64,000 nt of DNA from Ignelater luminosus (GCA_011009095.1 VTPC01005744.1:1-64000), one strand, 5' to 3'; counted from the stretch's first letter, positions 31,474 to 44,547 are shown. Made by a program: numbers and translations. The notes: generated by a model from the sequence alone, not told the origin.

Positions 31474-32583
31474 GGTATCGTTCTAGCCTGTAGTATAGGT
31501 TTTGCAACTTTATATGTGTTTAAAGTAAATAAACGAATAAATTTGATAGGAAGTTTTGTATATGAACGTACAAGGGATATCGATTTATTAATATTTCGTT
31601 TAAATGTGTGATGAATGTAGCTTATAGCTAAACAATTTTTAGTTTTTTTTTAAGTATCTGAGCCAGTTCTGAATTCATTTGGAACATCTGCTAATCACTC
31701 GATTAACTTTTATTTTAATCAAAAATCAGAGATTTATGAAAATAATTCTTCATGTTTGTCAGTTTAACGATACTTTCTGAATAACTAAACTAACACATTT
31801 ACCTAAAAGTTATTGGATATTTGAATTATTTTCTTTTGTTCGTGTGTTTTATGCCTATGAGCACTTGGTTTTATTGTGCAACGTTATATGAGTAACAGCT
31901 TGAATTTGAGTAAACCTTTTTGTATTTTCTCTCTCTCGGGTAAGTTGTGGAGGGGATCAGTGTATGAATACAGTGTCTACTGCTATTTCAGTGTTCTGTT
32001 ATTTAGGTGCTTATATACAAAGTGTCGGTCGACGAGAAGCTACGTTGGGTGACATATTGCTTTGATTTTATAGCTTTTGGCGCCCTTGGGTTATCTATTT
32101 TGATATCTCTAGACCCGATTTGAGTTTCTTAAGTTTGAAGAAAGCATTCTATAGCTTTTGAGGTAAGTTCACCTTGAACCACGCCCGTCTTCGACTTCGA
32201 GCTACAGGACTAGAACATCTACCGATCTCCACTGTACGGGCATTAGGCCTCTTTTCGGGGTTTTACCCGTTACAAATGTTATTAAGATAAGTTGTTTAGA
32301 TTAACCTAATATCATAATCAGTTTCATAACGACAAGTAATAAATAAATAAACAAATTAAAATGCAGCATAAAATAGAGAAAAACTGGTATGTTAGAAAAC
32401 TTTCTTTTCTTAAGAAATATGCTGATGGAAAATAACGCTTTAAAAATAAACAAATAGTAATAGTTATTCAGACGTTTTGCCACCCACTTCTGCACACAAT
32501 TCTACACGATATTTAAATTAGCTGTAAGAATTTTGTACTTCTTGCAAAGGAATATCAGCAATTGTTTTATTTATGTTATTTAT
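31474..32583. other. right interior of the TA-flanked element
   Basis: About 1.1 kb with a GC-richer 32.0-32.28 kb part (TTGGCGCCCTTGGG, CCACGCCCGTCTTCGAC). Minus-strand TGTAACGGG at 32276 and TGTAACGAAATCC at 29756 look like LTR starts, but no matching LTR pair was found. No coding sequence recognised. Confidence 0.35.
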
Positions 32584-33197
32584 ATTTCTTGAAACTCTAC
32601 ACATAACAGTGTTAAAATAAGCATTATTAACTCGTTAGACGTTAGTTTCTAAACAAGCAGGAACTTTTATAAAGAATAAATTTTTTCATGCGATGAAGTT
32701 TTCGACTCATTACACCTATTCCAGAGACACACTGTATGTATTATTATCCATAAACGTCCAGTGACATATTAGAAATTAAATAAATAAACGGGCCTATTAT
32801 TTTAAATTGTTTTGATCCAGACCTAGACAAGAAATTGCATTACATTTTTTCTGCAATAATCTTATGATGAATTTTATTACCGTCATTTCTAAAGAAACAA
32901 TAAACAAAATCTGACTCCTTTACTATTTTTCAAATGAAAACTGACAAGGCAAAAAAAATCCTTATCGTTTAAAGTACATTTTAAGCAGTAAACATAGGAA
33001 AATTATGTAAATATTTTTAACGTTTGTTCGCCGCTGCAAGTAATAGTCAAAAATTACCATTTTTGGAAATCTTTCAATTTTTTTATTTGAAGAGTTATGA
33101 GCTTATGACCCGCAGGCATGTTTCCGTTTACATGTGCAGTACAACACTCCGCATGACTTTGTAAAGCGATGTGCAAAAATAGTTCTTTGTTTACTCG

Positions 33198-33586
33198 TCG
33201 ACCACAACGTTTACTAGGTGTTGCACCACACTAGGGTTCGTAAGGTTAAGACGCTTTAAAGCATCTCCATAAATCAGTGGATTAGAACGTTACGCTAGCA
33301 TGCTGTAAACAGAGAAATTGCTACATAAAAATGATATTATTGATATTAACATCCATATTGCACAAGCAGAGCTAATTTTACCATGGAAGATAAAGCTAGA
33401 AAATTAGGCATGTAACGCTGTGTAATACATATATTACAAGTCCATTCAATGTCATTGTTATGTAGCAATTTCTCTGTTTAAAGCATGCCAGGATTCTAAT
33501 ACGCTGATTTGCAAAGATACAGTAAAGCGTATCAACCCTACAAACTCTAGCGTGGTACAACACCTAGCAGATGTTGCAGTCCATAA
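33198..33586. repeat. foldback MITE with about 140-bp arms
   Basis: Left arm 33198-33345 and right arm 33440-33586 are inverted copies. Shared landmarks are CTAGGTGTTG, ACGCTTTA, AATCAG with GATTAGAA, GCATGCT and AAACAGAGAAATTGCTACAT. The loop is about 95 nt. No transposase is encoded. Confidence 0.8.
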
Positions 33587-35254
33587 GTAATGGAAGGACT
33601 AAGTCGATACCTCCGAAAGAAAACATTGTAAGTTGCAAATGTAATTTTTACAGGAAAGTGTTTTAAACAAGGTCACACCTTTGGAATGGGATACCAATGT
33701 AATTCGATAGAATTATTGAAAGCTCCGTATTTAAATTGTGTTCTTTTATATTATAATGTCCATTTTTCTAGGTTTTTTTGGTAACCAGAAGCTCAGGTTA
33801 TGAGTTTTTTGTTAATTACAATTCTAAAAATATGTTTATTTTAACGGTAAAAAAATGCATTGGCAGTTACAATCCTTTTGTAAGGAAAATCTTAAATAAT
33901 ACACATTGTATCATACCCTACAATTTTCTACTCTCTTTTAATATGAGGACAAAAAAATTGTATAATTCTGTTCAAAATTGGTAATTACGATGTTTTTAAT
34001 CAATTATTGAATCATTTTGTAGTTGTAGAGGCATTTACAATGCAAAACATTTTGATTTCTGTCATTGTAAATACATTTGCAATTTTTTGCAGTTAAAGTT
34101 CGCTTTTTTGTTAGATACAATGAGATTAAATTATTTTTTTTATACCTTGGATAAAAAAATGTTTTTGACATGATCATTCTAAAGTTTTATGTTATTACTT
34201 TTAAAATATGCAAAAAAGTAAAAAATGGCAATTTGTAACTTACAATGTTACCGCATGTAATCGGAAATACTCGATCTGCAAAATGAATTGGAATTGTAAA
34301 AAAGAAATAATTGCACTTACACACATACATTATAAGCTGTGTAAATAAACTATCGTTGAATTTATTAATGATGTCAATCATTTATGAATTAATTTCTCAA
34401 ATTTTGTAAGATTTTCATTCTTTTCTGAGTTGAACTAACTTCAACAACATATCTAAAAATTTTCAAAAGATGAACATTTCTCTTATTAAAAATCACTACA
34501 AGAATTAAAAAGAATTGTTATAGAAAAAGGTATTTTGCAAAATTATTTAACTGATTTGCCAGCGTTTTACCATTTGCGGTATAAATACTCTGAAGCTTTT
34601 TCCGTATAATGAATGAATGAAGAAAAGTGGAAACGCCTGTAAATTGATTCAAAGACGATTTAAATTTAACCACATTATTAATATAATGGATAATATAGAT
34701 TATGACAAATACAATCTAGAATTTAAGTACCTAAGTGCACGTGTATTTTGAGAATGACGGTTTTATCATAAATAACCGCCAGAGTGTAGGCATATATGAA
34801 AACATGTCAAATTCTATTTACTTATTCATCAAAAATTTTCCTTTTTCTTAATGGAGCTCGATAATGAAAATAAAGCTCTTACGTGTACAACACTGGAAAT
34901 ATTTTAGAATTTCTTTTGAGCACGTCACTAATGAAATTGTTTGAACGTGAATAATCCAGAAAATATTAAAGAAAATACGACGTTATGACGTAGATTTTAA
35001 AACGACGCTGGGCATCGGTTAGATTTCTATATATTCAAGATTCCTTCTACCGTATTATTAGTAGCCAAAATTTAACTATCCTTGTTTATATGATACAGTG
35101 TAGTCTTGAGATTACCTCGGTCTGCAGTCAACAAGATCAAAAGTGTAAAACAAAGTTAATTTCAGCGATTAGAAACAATTTCATTTTGCTCACATTTTAA
35201 GATAATTCTGACTGTTTTAAAATTTAAAGGTTTGTGATAATACACTTGTACAAA
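33587..35254. other. intergenic DNA upstream of the costars gene
   Basis: AT-rich, with no recognised gene. The proximal 250 bp upstream of the costars ATG should hold its promoter and 5' UTR. A TATATAT-containing tract is near 35027, but I cannot place a start site. Confidence 0.4.
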
Positions 35255-38200
35255 ATGTCCGAAGACGTAAAAAGAATACTTGAAAGTGAGGAATTACGAG
35301 AATATGTAAGTTATTTTGATATCTATTCAAATTAGCATTTTGAAAATAATTATACAATGTATCATGAATTACTGTTACCTATATTTCCATGTAGTTTTTT
35401 AAAATTTAATAGATACTGATCCGTACACTTTTTGTTATTGAAAAAACAAAACAATAAAAATAACCTAAGTTATTGCAGAAATTCCGAAAATGTGTTGCCA
35501 AGTAAAAATAGTTCAAGTTTATTTTAAGAACGTAAATTGCAAAGTGAAGGAAACATATTTCATTTTTATTAGATTTGTTATTGATTTCAAAAGAAGATTT
35601 GATCATTATTTTAATTAATTTTATGTTACTAATGCGGTTACAATGTGTGTATTGCACATCCAGTTTTATTTTTATCAAGGTTAGAAACGTAAATAGGAAC
35701 GCATCCTTTTGGATACTCGACTTTGTTTATAGTTTATATCCAATAGTACAATATGTATGTGTTTTCTAAAGGAATAATATTTTATCGCAATTTTTATTTT
35801 TTAATTTAAAATCAACCGCCCATTTCGAAAACAAAATCTTGATCAAAATCGTCGATGATTGTTTTATTTGAGTAAAGAACGTGTAAGAGGATTCGAGTTT
35901 TATTAATTTTTATTACTATATTGTCCAAGATTTTACATTTGGAAATAGTTTAACTCATCTTCTTTTGTTGCAAGTCTTGTAATTGATTTCTTTAGGTATT
36001 CAGCTTCTATCTTGTAAATCAATGATATTCTTTCCTTAATTGCTTGTTTCTGAAGGCTATTTTCAATTTCAGTTGCTTTGGTTACTTTTAATATTGTTTA
36101 TTAGATTGTCGTTCAAAATGTTTTTTTTCCTTTCAAGGTTAGCTTTTTGCAAAAAAGATCATTGTTGCAATGTTGCTTAAATATAAGTGTTCCAGAAAGC
36201 ATGTTTGGAAGTTACACTGCAGTACTATGTTCTAGATTACGAATAAAATGAGGTAGATGCCTGTCAGAGTTATTTATGGAAAAATAATTCTAAAGAGCCA
36301 GAGCTATTGACCTGGTAGTTTTACTTATAGAGGAACCTTGAAAAAAATCTGTTTTATTTGAGATCGCTAATTTAAGTACAAAAGATATGTTCTTAAGACT
36401 TACGCTTTTAATGAGTTAACACGATTTTAGTTAGAATGTGTATTACATGCCTAATATGCACTGACTAGCGTTGTACTTGCTCAAATTTAATAAGCCTTCA
36501 GTTTTTTTTTTTAGAAGAAAATACGTATACAACGATAAGAGATTCTAACTTACTTTTACTTGTTTTTCATAACTACCGACATATAATGAAGATTGAATCA
36601 AAGATGGCATTGGTTGTAGGTTTGAACAACAAACATAAAGAGGTTAAATTTCAAAATATATAGCAATTTATATCAGAACTTGGTCACAGATAAAACAGAA
36701 TTTTATAGATTTTCTAAAATCGGAAACATTGGAGATAAGATTGCTTGCTGGCCCTATACTAAGAAAATGATATTGGCGCAAAAACATATGGAGAAGTAGA
36801 CAAATTGGAAATAATCTCAGTTTAGTTCGAATCTAAACTTCATACTATACTAAAATCGGCGAACCAATGCAGTAATAAAAGTACGTGATCAGTACGTGAT
36901 CAATGCAAGCTCTTTTTCAATTGGCTGAAAAAGACGTGCTTGAAGCCGGTTTCACACACGGAAGTGTGAACATTCACCGAACAGTGCATTATTATACACC
37001 GATATATACAGAAACCAACATAACCTAAAACCTCCGTGCTTCCGTTTTACTTCTTATGTTTATTTTGTTTGTAAATTTTGTTTTTGGATTATAGACCTTA
37101 ACGTGACTACCTAAACATTACTTATTTTAAATTTGGCGGGTATCTTATTTAAATTTGCTAGTGTAAATTGGACGTCGACTCAGATGAATACTAGCGCATA
37201 TTATCCATGCGACTTTCACGTGATCATTGCATTGGTTTGCCGATTTTAGTATAGATAACGCACAGACCTGGTTTGAATATTTGATCTAAAACTTAGGTTT
37301 TATCTTTCCGGTTGGGTTGCTTTTGGTACCTTTCCCTAAAACCACAATTCTATCTATAGCGCATAGTTGAACATTGAATTAGCATAGCACAGAGTAATTC
37401 AGAAAAGACTACTTGAGCCAAACACAATTGTGCCACCAGCCTTGTTAGTCTCTGATCATTTTCATAAAAATCGTTTGATCTTTTTGACCGCTTTCACATC
37501 TGATTTAACCGGCAATAGTTTCAAAAGGACACACCACAGTCGCATCAAAATCGCTGTAAAACAAGAAGCCAAGGAATGACTTTGAAATCATATCAAACAA
37601 AATAAAGAAGCAGCAACTCCATTATTTGTTGAAGTATCAGAAGAATTAGAAAAAGTAGGTGGTAAGCAATAATTTCTGAAATGCAAACCAAATAAAGTTT
37701 CAGCATCATTTATGAGAACTAACTAAGTAGTTTGCTATAATTATGGCAAGGCACCAGTGGCTTCAAACCTTATCTGCTTTTACTGATCCATAAGATTTTA
37801 TCAAACACAGCTACTATCTATTTGGATCAGTTGGACAAGTTCTCAAAGTAACAACTTTTTAAATTACATTTGTATTTTCTTAGTTTTTAAATCGTAAAGG
37901 TCGACAAAACATTTACAGCATACATCTTCGAGTCTATTGCTCAATAGGAAAGACTCATGGCCAATGATAACACTGCATATCGCAACAATTATGAAGGCGT
38001 TAGGACGGAAAACAAAGTGATTTTCGTTTGTTTGCATAAGATTTTCTATTTATTTGGATGTGTTAAGACAATAAAATAAAAAGAACACAATAAAATTAGA
38101 AACAAGCACAAACGACATGAAAATCAAATCTTCAGTTCAATAGTGCTTACAAAAACCACACCAGAGGTCTATCCGAGTTTGAGTTTCTTCTATGGCCATC

Positions 38201-41200
38201 AAAACCTGGTATAGAGCTGGAAAGAGATCCTCTTCGCATTATATTCTAATACAAAAGGCAAAGCTAAACAACTCTCGTACTCCTCTTGTAAGTTGAATTG
38301 ATTTTATCTCTGTGTGGTGGACATAAGTTGTAGATCATCAGTAAAGAAAATGTTTTCAAGGTTATATTTTTCTACCGTCTTTTGGTCTCGACTTATTAAA
38401 TAAAAAATAACAAACACAAAACATATATCCTAACATATTCTGGACATGAGTAACATATGTCACAAAGGTTTTTTAAAAATTGAATTACTAATCTCAGGAG
38501 AATTTCTCACCACTACGAGGATGAGGCAAGGTGATATAATCAGTTCCTACCTCTTTATCATCCTTATGCGATAAAAGAGTGCAAAAAAACTATGCACCTT
38601 TTCAAGGTAGGAAACTGGCAGTTGAACCCAGTAAAGGTGTCAGTGCTTGCTTATGCGGACATCCTTCTGCTTCTCGCGCATTCGGCTGAAGCACTGCAAG
38701 CAAATTTAGACACCTGGGTGACAGAATCGCAAAGTCGAAGTCTGCGGATTAATACCTCCAAAACTAAGACCATGGTTATCAGCCGAGTTTAGACCCAGCA
38801 CAGAATATTTATGGGAGAAGTCGAGCTTAAGCAGGTCGATGAATTTAAGTACTGAGCTGTACTGAGCGCCAACGTATAAGGATCTAAATGCAAGCATAGA
38901 GGCAACCGGAAGGTTATATTTTTCCCTCAGTTGATCCTTCTTGAGTAAGAGATAAGTGTCCTCCAGGACTAAAATGTCGGTATTCAACTCTACCATCACC
39001 ACACTACCAGCAGATTCAATCGGGTGCAAGCAGCGAAGATGCGCCAGCTCAGACGAACAGCGGGTAAAACACGTAGGGACCGGGTCAGAAATCAGACCAC
39101 TAGACTGTCCCTCCAAGTGGTGTCTTTGGCGGACAGGGTTGATAGATACAAAATGCTCTGGTTTGGACATGTTGCCAGAATGCAGGACCACAGGCTCCCT
39201 AAGCAGGCTATGGTAGCGAGGTGCGAGGGAAGGCGGTTTAGAGGCCGTTGGTTTCTTTGTTCCAGAGAGGAGGCATAGATCCGAGGAACACCAGGACGGT
39301 GAGGTAGACGAGAGACGGAATAAGTAAATAAGTTTAATTACTAATTAGTTTGATGATGTAATCAGGTTACTATTGAAAATAAGAATTATACTGTTATTGG
39401 TTAGTTAACCAAATATGTGGTTTTTTCCACAGTTTGTGAGAATTGTATGAAAACGAGATATACATAAATATGCTTATACTCTAGTTAGGCAAATGCCCAA
39501 ACGTGAGATTGTTAACTTTTATGCAACTCACAATATTCTCATTGCAATAATTTCTATAACAATGAAGAATTGTGATTAAATTACTCTATGTTTGAACTCG
39601 CTCAAAAATGGTATCTTTCAATAGTGATAAAAAGGGTCATAATGCAGAATTGAAACTTTGATAAATGATTTACCTTAAAATTTGATGTACAGTGTGCTAC
39701 CATTAGAAGAAATTTGATACCAAACGATTTAAAATAATGCATAAAGGCAGAGATATTCGAAATAAGAAGAATTCCTAGATGTTGTTTTAAACTGCGGGTA
39801 TAAACAATAAATTAATCGATTCTAAACAAAGAACTACCAAATACTCAACGGATTTGACCATTCAAGATTGTTTTAGAAGTATTAACTAGAATAATGAACA
39901 ACAAGAACTCAGAAGTCCAAAATAGGAAAGTTTTTTTGACAAGATTTTATGAAACTATGTTACGTTATTGTTGCAACCTTCCATAGTGTATACAGCAAAC
40001 TTGAACTAAGTTTTATCTGTAATATAAGTATTGGTCATTCTTCTCTATACTTCTTTACATGGAATGCATTTTTAAAAATTGAACTTGGTGTTTGTTATAA
40101 CAACTCAGTTTCTTCGAAAACTTTTGTGACATATGTTATTGCCGTCCATTACACATGATGTTGTAACACACTTTTAAACTGCTAAGGCTTAAAGTAAGTC
40201 AAAGAGTTTTCTGTTTCACTCTGTTCATAGCCATTCTTGTTTTGATCAAGTTTTCTCGCATTGAAATACGTACGTTGTATGTCAAAGAAATCTTTGTTTA
40301 ATTTTCTTCAAGATCTTTCTTAATTTGAATGGATTATAAAAGATTTCTCAAAAGCGTCCAGTCACAGAGTTTTGTTCATTTATTGCTATTATTACCGTGC
40401 TTATTATGAAAAGGGCATCGAAATATAGACATTCGATCGAAGCCATTTCTTTCTTTCTAACCACTATTGAAACATCTCTTTAATTTAATAAAATATTTAT
40501 AATACGACTCATTGCTATTTTTTAAATGGCTGCAATTTAAAAACCTTTGAGAAGATCAAAGTAGACGATTCTTTGGCACTCTTGATCTTTTTGTACAACA
40601 GTAGAATGTTACAATACCCATATTTCATCAAGACAAGCAAACACCATAGGTTGATACATTCACCCTTGTATGAACCACTGTGTATAAGTGATAATAATGT
40701 TTTAGAACGTGTAGATAATACTTCCTTTTCCTTGTAACATTTATTCATTGACGTTATTCTTGTCTCTGTCCTTATAAGGCCCTAGTATCGACTGAAAAGT
40801 AACAAGAACATAAACAAATTTATAGAAAAGTTTGTATGTTAGCTAAAAATTTTCAATATTTTCAGATTTCAAGTACGTCATTCGTACAAGAATAATTTTT
40901 CATTGCAATAGCACTTAATAAATTTTCCAACAGTTGAAAGCGGATTAGATAAAATTAGTTTGTGATTTACCTACTTAATAAATCCTTTAATTAAATAGGA
41001 ATAATCTCCATTCTTTTGCTGGTTAAGCGATATCGATCCATTAATAACGTATAAGCTAATTAAACCGTTAGGAAAGGATAAATGCATAAGTTACTTTGTT
41101 ACCGATTGATTAAAAATTGCATTCTCGTATCGTTTTGCACTGGTTATAAGCTAACACGTTAACTTTCAGGCACCTCCTTCGCTGAAAGACAAAGTTTCTC

Positions 41201-44024
41201 TGTTTAACACCATGTCCAGTAAACACAATGAAAAACAAGCAGTAAATCCATTTTCAACCGACAAGAATGTTACAAGCCTTGAGAAACGAAGATTTTCAAA
41301 AGAAGAGTATGGAAGGTAATAATAAAACTGCTAATTATAGTAATTTTTATATGCCTTGTTTATATTGTTTTTACAGTATTTTGTATGCGTAGGCCCGTAA
41401 AAGGATCAAAATCTGAAACAAGAGGATTCAAAGCAAACCTACTGGTATCCAGAGAGATGTTAGAACTCTGTGAAATTATACATGCTAGTTCAGAACCTTT
41501 AAATGAGGATGATGAGAACGACCACAGAAGAGTTATCAGTTTTGGGGAATTATTTAATGTAAGTAATTATTCTGTTAATACAGGGTACAATTGAGATCAG
41601 CTATGGTATTCTGAATTTACGATACGATACGACTCATCGACATCAAAAGACTCGAAGCGAAGTATTTATCCTAGTTATTGTCAATTCCACGATATTATAA
41701 TGCTTAGGGTGTTTCGAAAGTAACGCCCGTTTTTTCAGTGATTGATTCAGTAAGGTAAAATAGATCGAAAAGTAAAAGTGACAAAATGTCGGACTGGTCT
41801 TCATTACATGAGTTATAAAACAAAGACTGGTTTCTTAACTTGACTCAGCTTTTTGGTTTTTTATTGTTGCTAGAGGATGTTCCATTAGCTACTAGACGAC
41901 GTTCGAGGTATCAATATGAAGGAGCACACTGGGGTATATAAATCCGGAATTACTTAAATACCCTTATCTTGGGACGATGTGTTGCTAAAAGAAGATCACT
42001 ACTTTGGCCTCCTAGGTCATCCGACATTAATTCTTTGGACTTTTTTTTGAGGATTTATGAAACAAAACATGTATAAAGTAATTGTACGACTTTAGACAGC
42101 TAATGGTTTTAATCGACAAAGACATGCTACAGATGTTTGTACTGAAATTGGAAAAGACTTATTTTAGCATCTTTTATATACACTTTTCATAAAAAACGTT
42201 TTTAATGTGAATAACAATTTTCCATTTCGTTTAAATCAGTTTGATTTAACATTAAAAGTTATTACGTCTTTTGTTAATAACTCGATATCGAAGGCCGTAC
42301 AGAAGTTTTGTCTCTCTCGCTTATCGATTTATTTTACCTTACTGAATCGATCACCGGAAAAACGGGCGTTACTTCTGTAACACCTTGTATATCAAAACAT
42401 CATCAAAAAGACGATTTTAACGTGGTGAAGAATTATTTTCTCGTATAGGAATCCCATCTTTGAGATACTATTGAAAAATGAAACCACTTACTCATGGTGC
42501 ATGTAAAGATCTGAGCAAGTGTAGTATATTTATGTAGAAACTTTCTTGCTTTAGTTTATTTGTTGGTCGAGAAAGAGTCAGAAACTTGTTTGGCAACCCC
42601 TGAAATGGATACTCTGCTGTTTCCATCTGTTTTTATCTTGCCGTTTTTCGTTTTCAATGACTTTATAAAACCCTAATATGTTACTCTCGTTATTCATCGT
42701 TGTTCTGACATGCCCATACCATAATATTCTTTTTTCTTTAATGCAACTGATCAATGTTGTTTTCTTACTTTTATTTTATTTCTCTCTTATATGCATCAGT
42801 TTCGAGTAGCTATACAACATCATCTTTAGAATCCAATTCCTTTTGCATGAATTTTATTCTTGTTCTTTTCTTTTTATTCATTACCCAATCTTCTGTTCTG
42901 TATGTAATTATGTTCTTTACCATGGTATTATATACTTTTGCTTTAGTAGGTATTTCTGGTACTGGATTTATCTGCTTATTGCAAGCTGTGGTGTGTCGTA
43001 GTCTACTCCTACTGCCTATTGCAATTATTTAAAGAGATACGAAAAGCAAGCTTATTACAAAAAATTATTTGAGGTAAGCTCAGTTACTGAATTGGCTATT
43101 CGTTAGTTTACTAAACTCTCGGTTTCTCAGGAAATGGCGTAAACTTTTTAATTTTAAACCAAGCATCCTACGCACCTTAATAAACCTGTTTCAATAAATT
43201 ATGGCTCCCTACTCGCTGCTGATCTTAACAGATAGATTGTACTGGTCCCAATCAATTTTACAGCCAAGTTGATCTAGCACAAATATGAAATTAAAAAGTG
43301 TCAGTTATTCTCGCCTATATCCAAGGTAAATCCATGTATAGTTAGACACACGGTATAATGAATGGATTTTTAATTGCAAGAAAATGGAAATTTTTTGATA
43401 TTGACATAATGAGCTATTATTATACACCCTGTTCCTAGTAGAAAGTGTTAGGTGAATATATCTGAACCACACCCATCTTCACTAAGAACCAGTCGCTGCA
43501 TTTATGTGAAGCACCACACACCCATGCTGTGCATGCTAACGCTAAGGTATCAAATCGTACGCAGCAGCATACCATAGGGATTTACATAATGACTATACCA
43601 TTCTTTGCTTATTTTTGGATAGAATCTGAAAAATTTGATTTAGAAAACTCAGGGTATCTATGACAGCATAATCTAAAATGTTTTGCATTCTTTCCAGATC
43701 TACGTTACTATCTCAAATAAACTAGTAGGAATGCTGTTGCGTGCCCGAAAACAAAACCTAGTTGACTTTGAAGGGGAGATCTTATTTCAGGTAAGTTTTT
43801 ATAATTACTGCGGTTGTTTAATTTGGCATATGACTGCATATGAAACGTTTTTTCTGTTCTTTTTGTTTTCTTAGAGACGAGATGATGATGTACCCATAGT
43901 ACTTTTACAACCCATTGAAGAAACACGAAAAATAATGAATGAGAGGATTAAAGAATCTATAACGCAGATTAAGGTAAATGAGCCGCCATTAGAAGGAGAA
44001 GAAAGCGAAGAAGAGGAAAAATAA
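35255..44024 (+). CDS. costars-domain (ABRA/STARS-like) actin-regulatory protein
   Basis: Five exons: 35255-35305, 41170-41315, 41393-41558, 43698-43790, 43875-44024. All are GT-AG with phases 0, 2, 0, 0; the joined 606 nt encode 201 aa. Exons 2-5 are secure. Residues 18-65 include SLKDKVSLFNTMSSK and NPFST, then YGRPVKG. Residues ~68-164 are a costars domain, recognisable from GSKSETRG, ISFGELFNIYVTISNKLVG, LLRARKQNLVDFEGEILFQ and DDDVPIVLL. In vertebrate ABRA/STARS this domain binds actin and promotes SRF-dependent transcription; costars proteins act in the cytoskeleton. Residues 165-201 form a charged tail ending GEESEEEEK. Exon 1 (MSEDVKRILESEELREY) is an inference from frame, splice donor and length. 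AATAAA signals lie at 44046-44051 and 44097-44102. Confidence 0.87.
36850..37249. mobile_element. TA-flanked MITE in costars intron 1
   Basis: The ends are CTAAAATCGGCGAACCAATG and the inverted CATTGGTTTGCCGATTTTAG, with TA on both sides (36848-36849; 37250-37251). The element is 400 bp. Each end has a nearby GTGATCA. Non-coding, Tc1/mariner-type target. Confidence 0.82.
38470..39310 (+). pseudogene. broken LINE ORF2 (RT motif C and C-terminus) in costars intron 1
   Basis: Three frames join into one LINE: TTRMRQGDIISSYLF near 38.51 kb (family form: RQG..LSP.LF). Then 38592-38792 with VSVLAYADILLLLAHSAEAL and LRINTSKTKTMVISR, in which the catalytic YADD is damaged to YADI. Then 39024-39250 with LRRTAGKTRRDRVRNQTTRL, KMLWFGHVARMQDHRLPKQA and MVARCEGRRFRGRW, the usual C-terminus of RTE/Jockey-related insect LINEs. 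The region is GC-richer than its flanks, pointing to a younger insertion than the AT-rich LINE relics. Confidence 0.82.
41706..42385 (+). mobile_element. Tc1/mariner-like relic in costars intron 3
   Basis: The ends carry AAAGTAACGCCCGTTTTTTC and the inverted GAAAAACGGGCGTTACTTCT. The arms continue through GATTCAGTAAGGTAAAAT for about 60 bp. A broken plus-strand transposase piece lies inside: YEGAHWGI, then RNYLNTLILG and LLWPPRSSDINSLDFFLRIY (family form: WPPRSPDL.PLDFFLWG). About 680 bp long. Confidence 0.8.
42560..43040 (-). pseudogene. LINE C-terminal relic in costars intron 3
   Basis: The minus strand reads MVKNIITYRTEDWVMNKKKR, TRIKFMQKELDSKDDVV, LLETDAYKREIK and KKNIMVWACQNNDE with interspersed stops. 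It resembles the insect LINE ORF2 end: LYG.E.W.L..k...I...E..fLR, TR.Drirn..Ir, LrW.GHv.RM. Probably the same family as 10.7-11.5 kb. Confidence 0.6.
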
Positions 44025-44213
44025 TGTCTTAACGTCGAATGTAGAAATAAAAGATATCTTTACAAATTTACAAACTCTATCAGGAAGCCGTGGTGAAATA
44101 AAACTTTTTTTTTATGGTTGCATCGTTTTGATGTTGTAGTATAAAGCATACTAGGTTATTTTAGATTTTAACTCTTTTCAGATTAAGCAGTCTTGCTTTC
44201 GTACATACCAAAT
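44025..44213 (+). terminator. costars gene 3' UTR and polyadenylation region
   Basis: Two AATAAA hexamers, at 44046-44051 and 44097-44102, lie within 80 bp of the stop codon. The second is followed by a T-rich tract (CTTTTTTTTTATGG), a typical cleavage context. Confidence 0.6.
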
Positions 44214-44215
44214 TA

Positions 44216-44547
44216 TAGTATTCCAAAAGATATAGTGCGTTTATGACTTTGACTTCGTAAGTATTTCACAGCGGGTCCCTCATAAAAATCAACAAATACA
44301 AGTAGTGGCACGTGTCGCAGACAATTGAATAAACCAAGGATCGTATTGAAATAATTTATATTTCTAATATTTTAGTTTAAAAGTATTTACAAAAGTAAAA
44401 CTTATTTCAATGCGACCCTGTGTCAATGTTAGAAAAGGTCTTCACAGGTAAGCGGATTTATGACACCCTGCTGTGACGAACTTGTAAAATTTACTGTAAG
44501 CTAAGTAGCAATTAAGTCATAAACGCACTATATCTTTTGGAATACTA
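44216..44547. mobile_element. TA-flanked MITE with 30-bp near-perfect TIRs
   Basis: TAGTATTCCAAAAGATATAG followed by TGCGTTTATGACT at the left is repeated inverted at the right (AGTCATAAACGCACTATATC, then TTTTGGAATACTA). TA lies on both sides. The near-perfect ends suggest recent activity. No coding capacity. Confidence 0.85.

Larger units (their letters stand above)
28979..32734. mobile_element. 3.76-kb TA-flanked transposon with about 155-bp TIRs
   Basis: Left end CAGTGTGTCCCTGGCTCGAC and right-end reverse complement CAGTGTGTCTCTGGAATAGG are flanked by TA (28977-28978; 32735-32736). Similarity extends through AAAACTT(T/C)ATCG, GTTTTTGCTTGTTT versus GTTCCTGCTTGTTT and TTAATAATGCTTATTTTAAC to GTAGAGTTTCAA, giving arms of about 28979-29137 and 32584-32734. 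The ends are of mariner type, but no mariner transposase was found inside. The interior holds a GC-richer part (29.3-30.2 kb), a nested TTAA-flanked element and a right part (31.5-32.3 kb) of unknown origin. Confidence 0.8.
35306..41169 (+). other. costars gene intron 1 (5.9 kb)
   Basis: Begins GTAAGT and ends TTTCAG. It contains a TA-flanked MITE (36850-37249) and a broken LINE (about 38.47-39.31 kb). The remainder is AT-rich and unassigned. No further exon was recognised. Confidence 0.7.

Noticed and set aside
29740-32280. LTR retrotransposon suggested by minus-strand TGTAACG starts and TTGGCGCC
   Set aside because: The two candidate LTR starts diverge immediately after TGTAACG, and no duplicated LTR, PBS-PPT pair or pol motif was seen.
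42754-43032. 92-codon hydrophobic plus-strand ORF resembling a membrane protein
   Set aside because: It is the antisense shadow of a LINE C-terminal relic; A-rich LINE sequence reads as a Phe/Leu-rich antisense.
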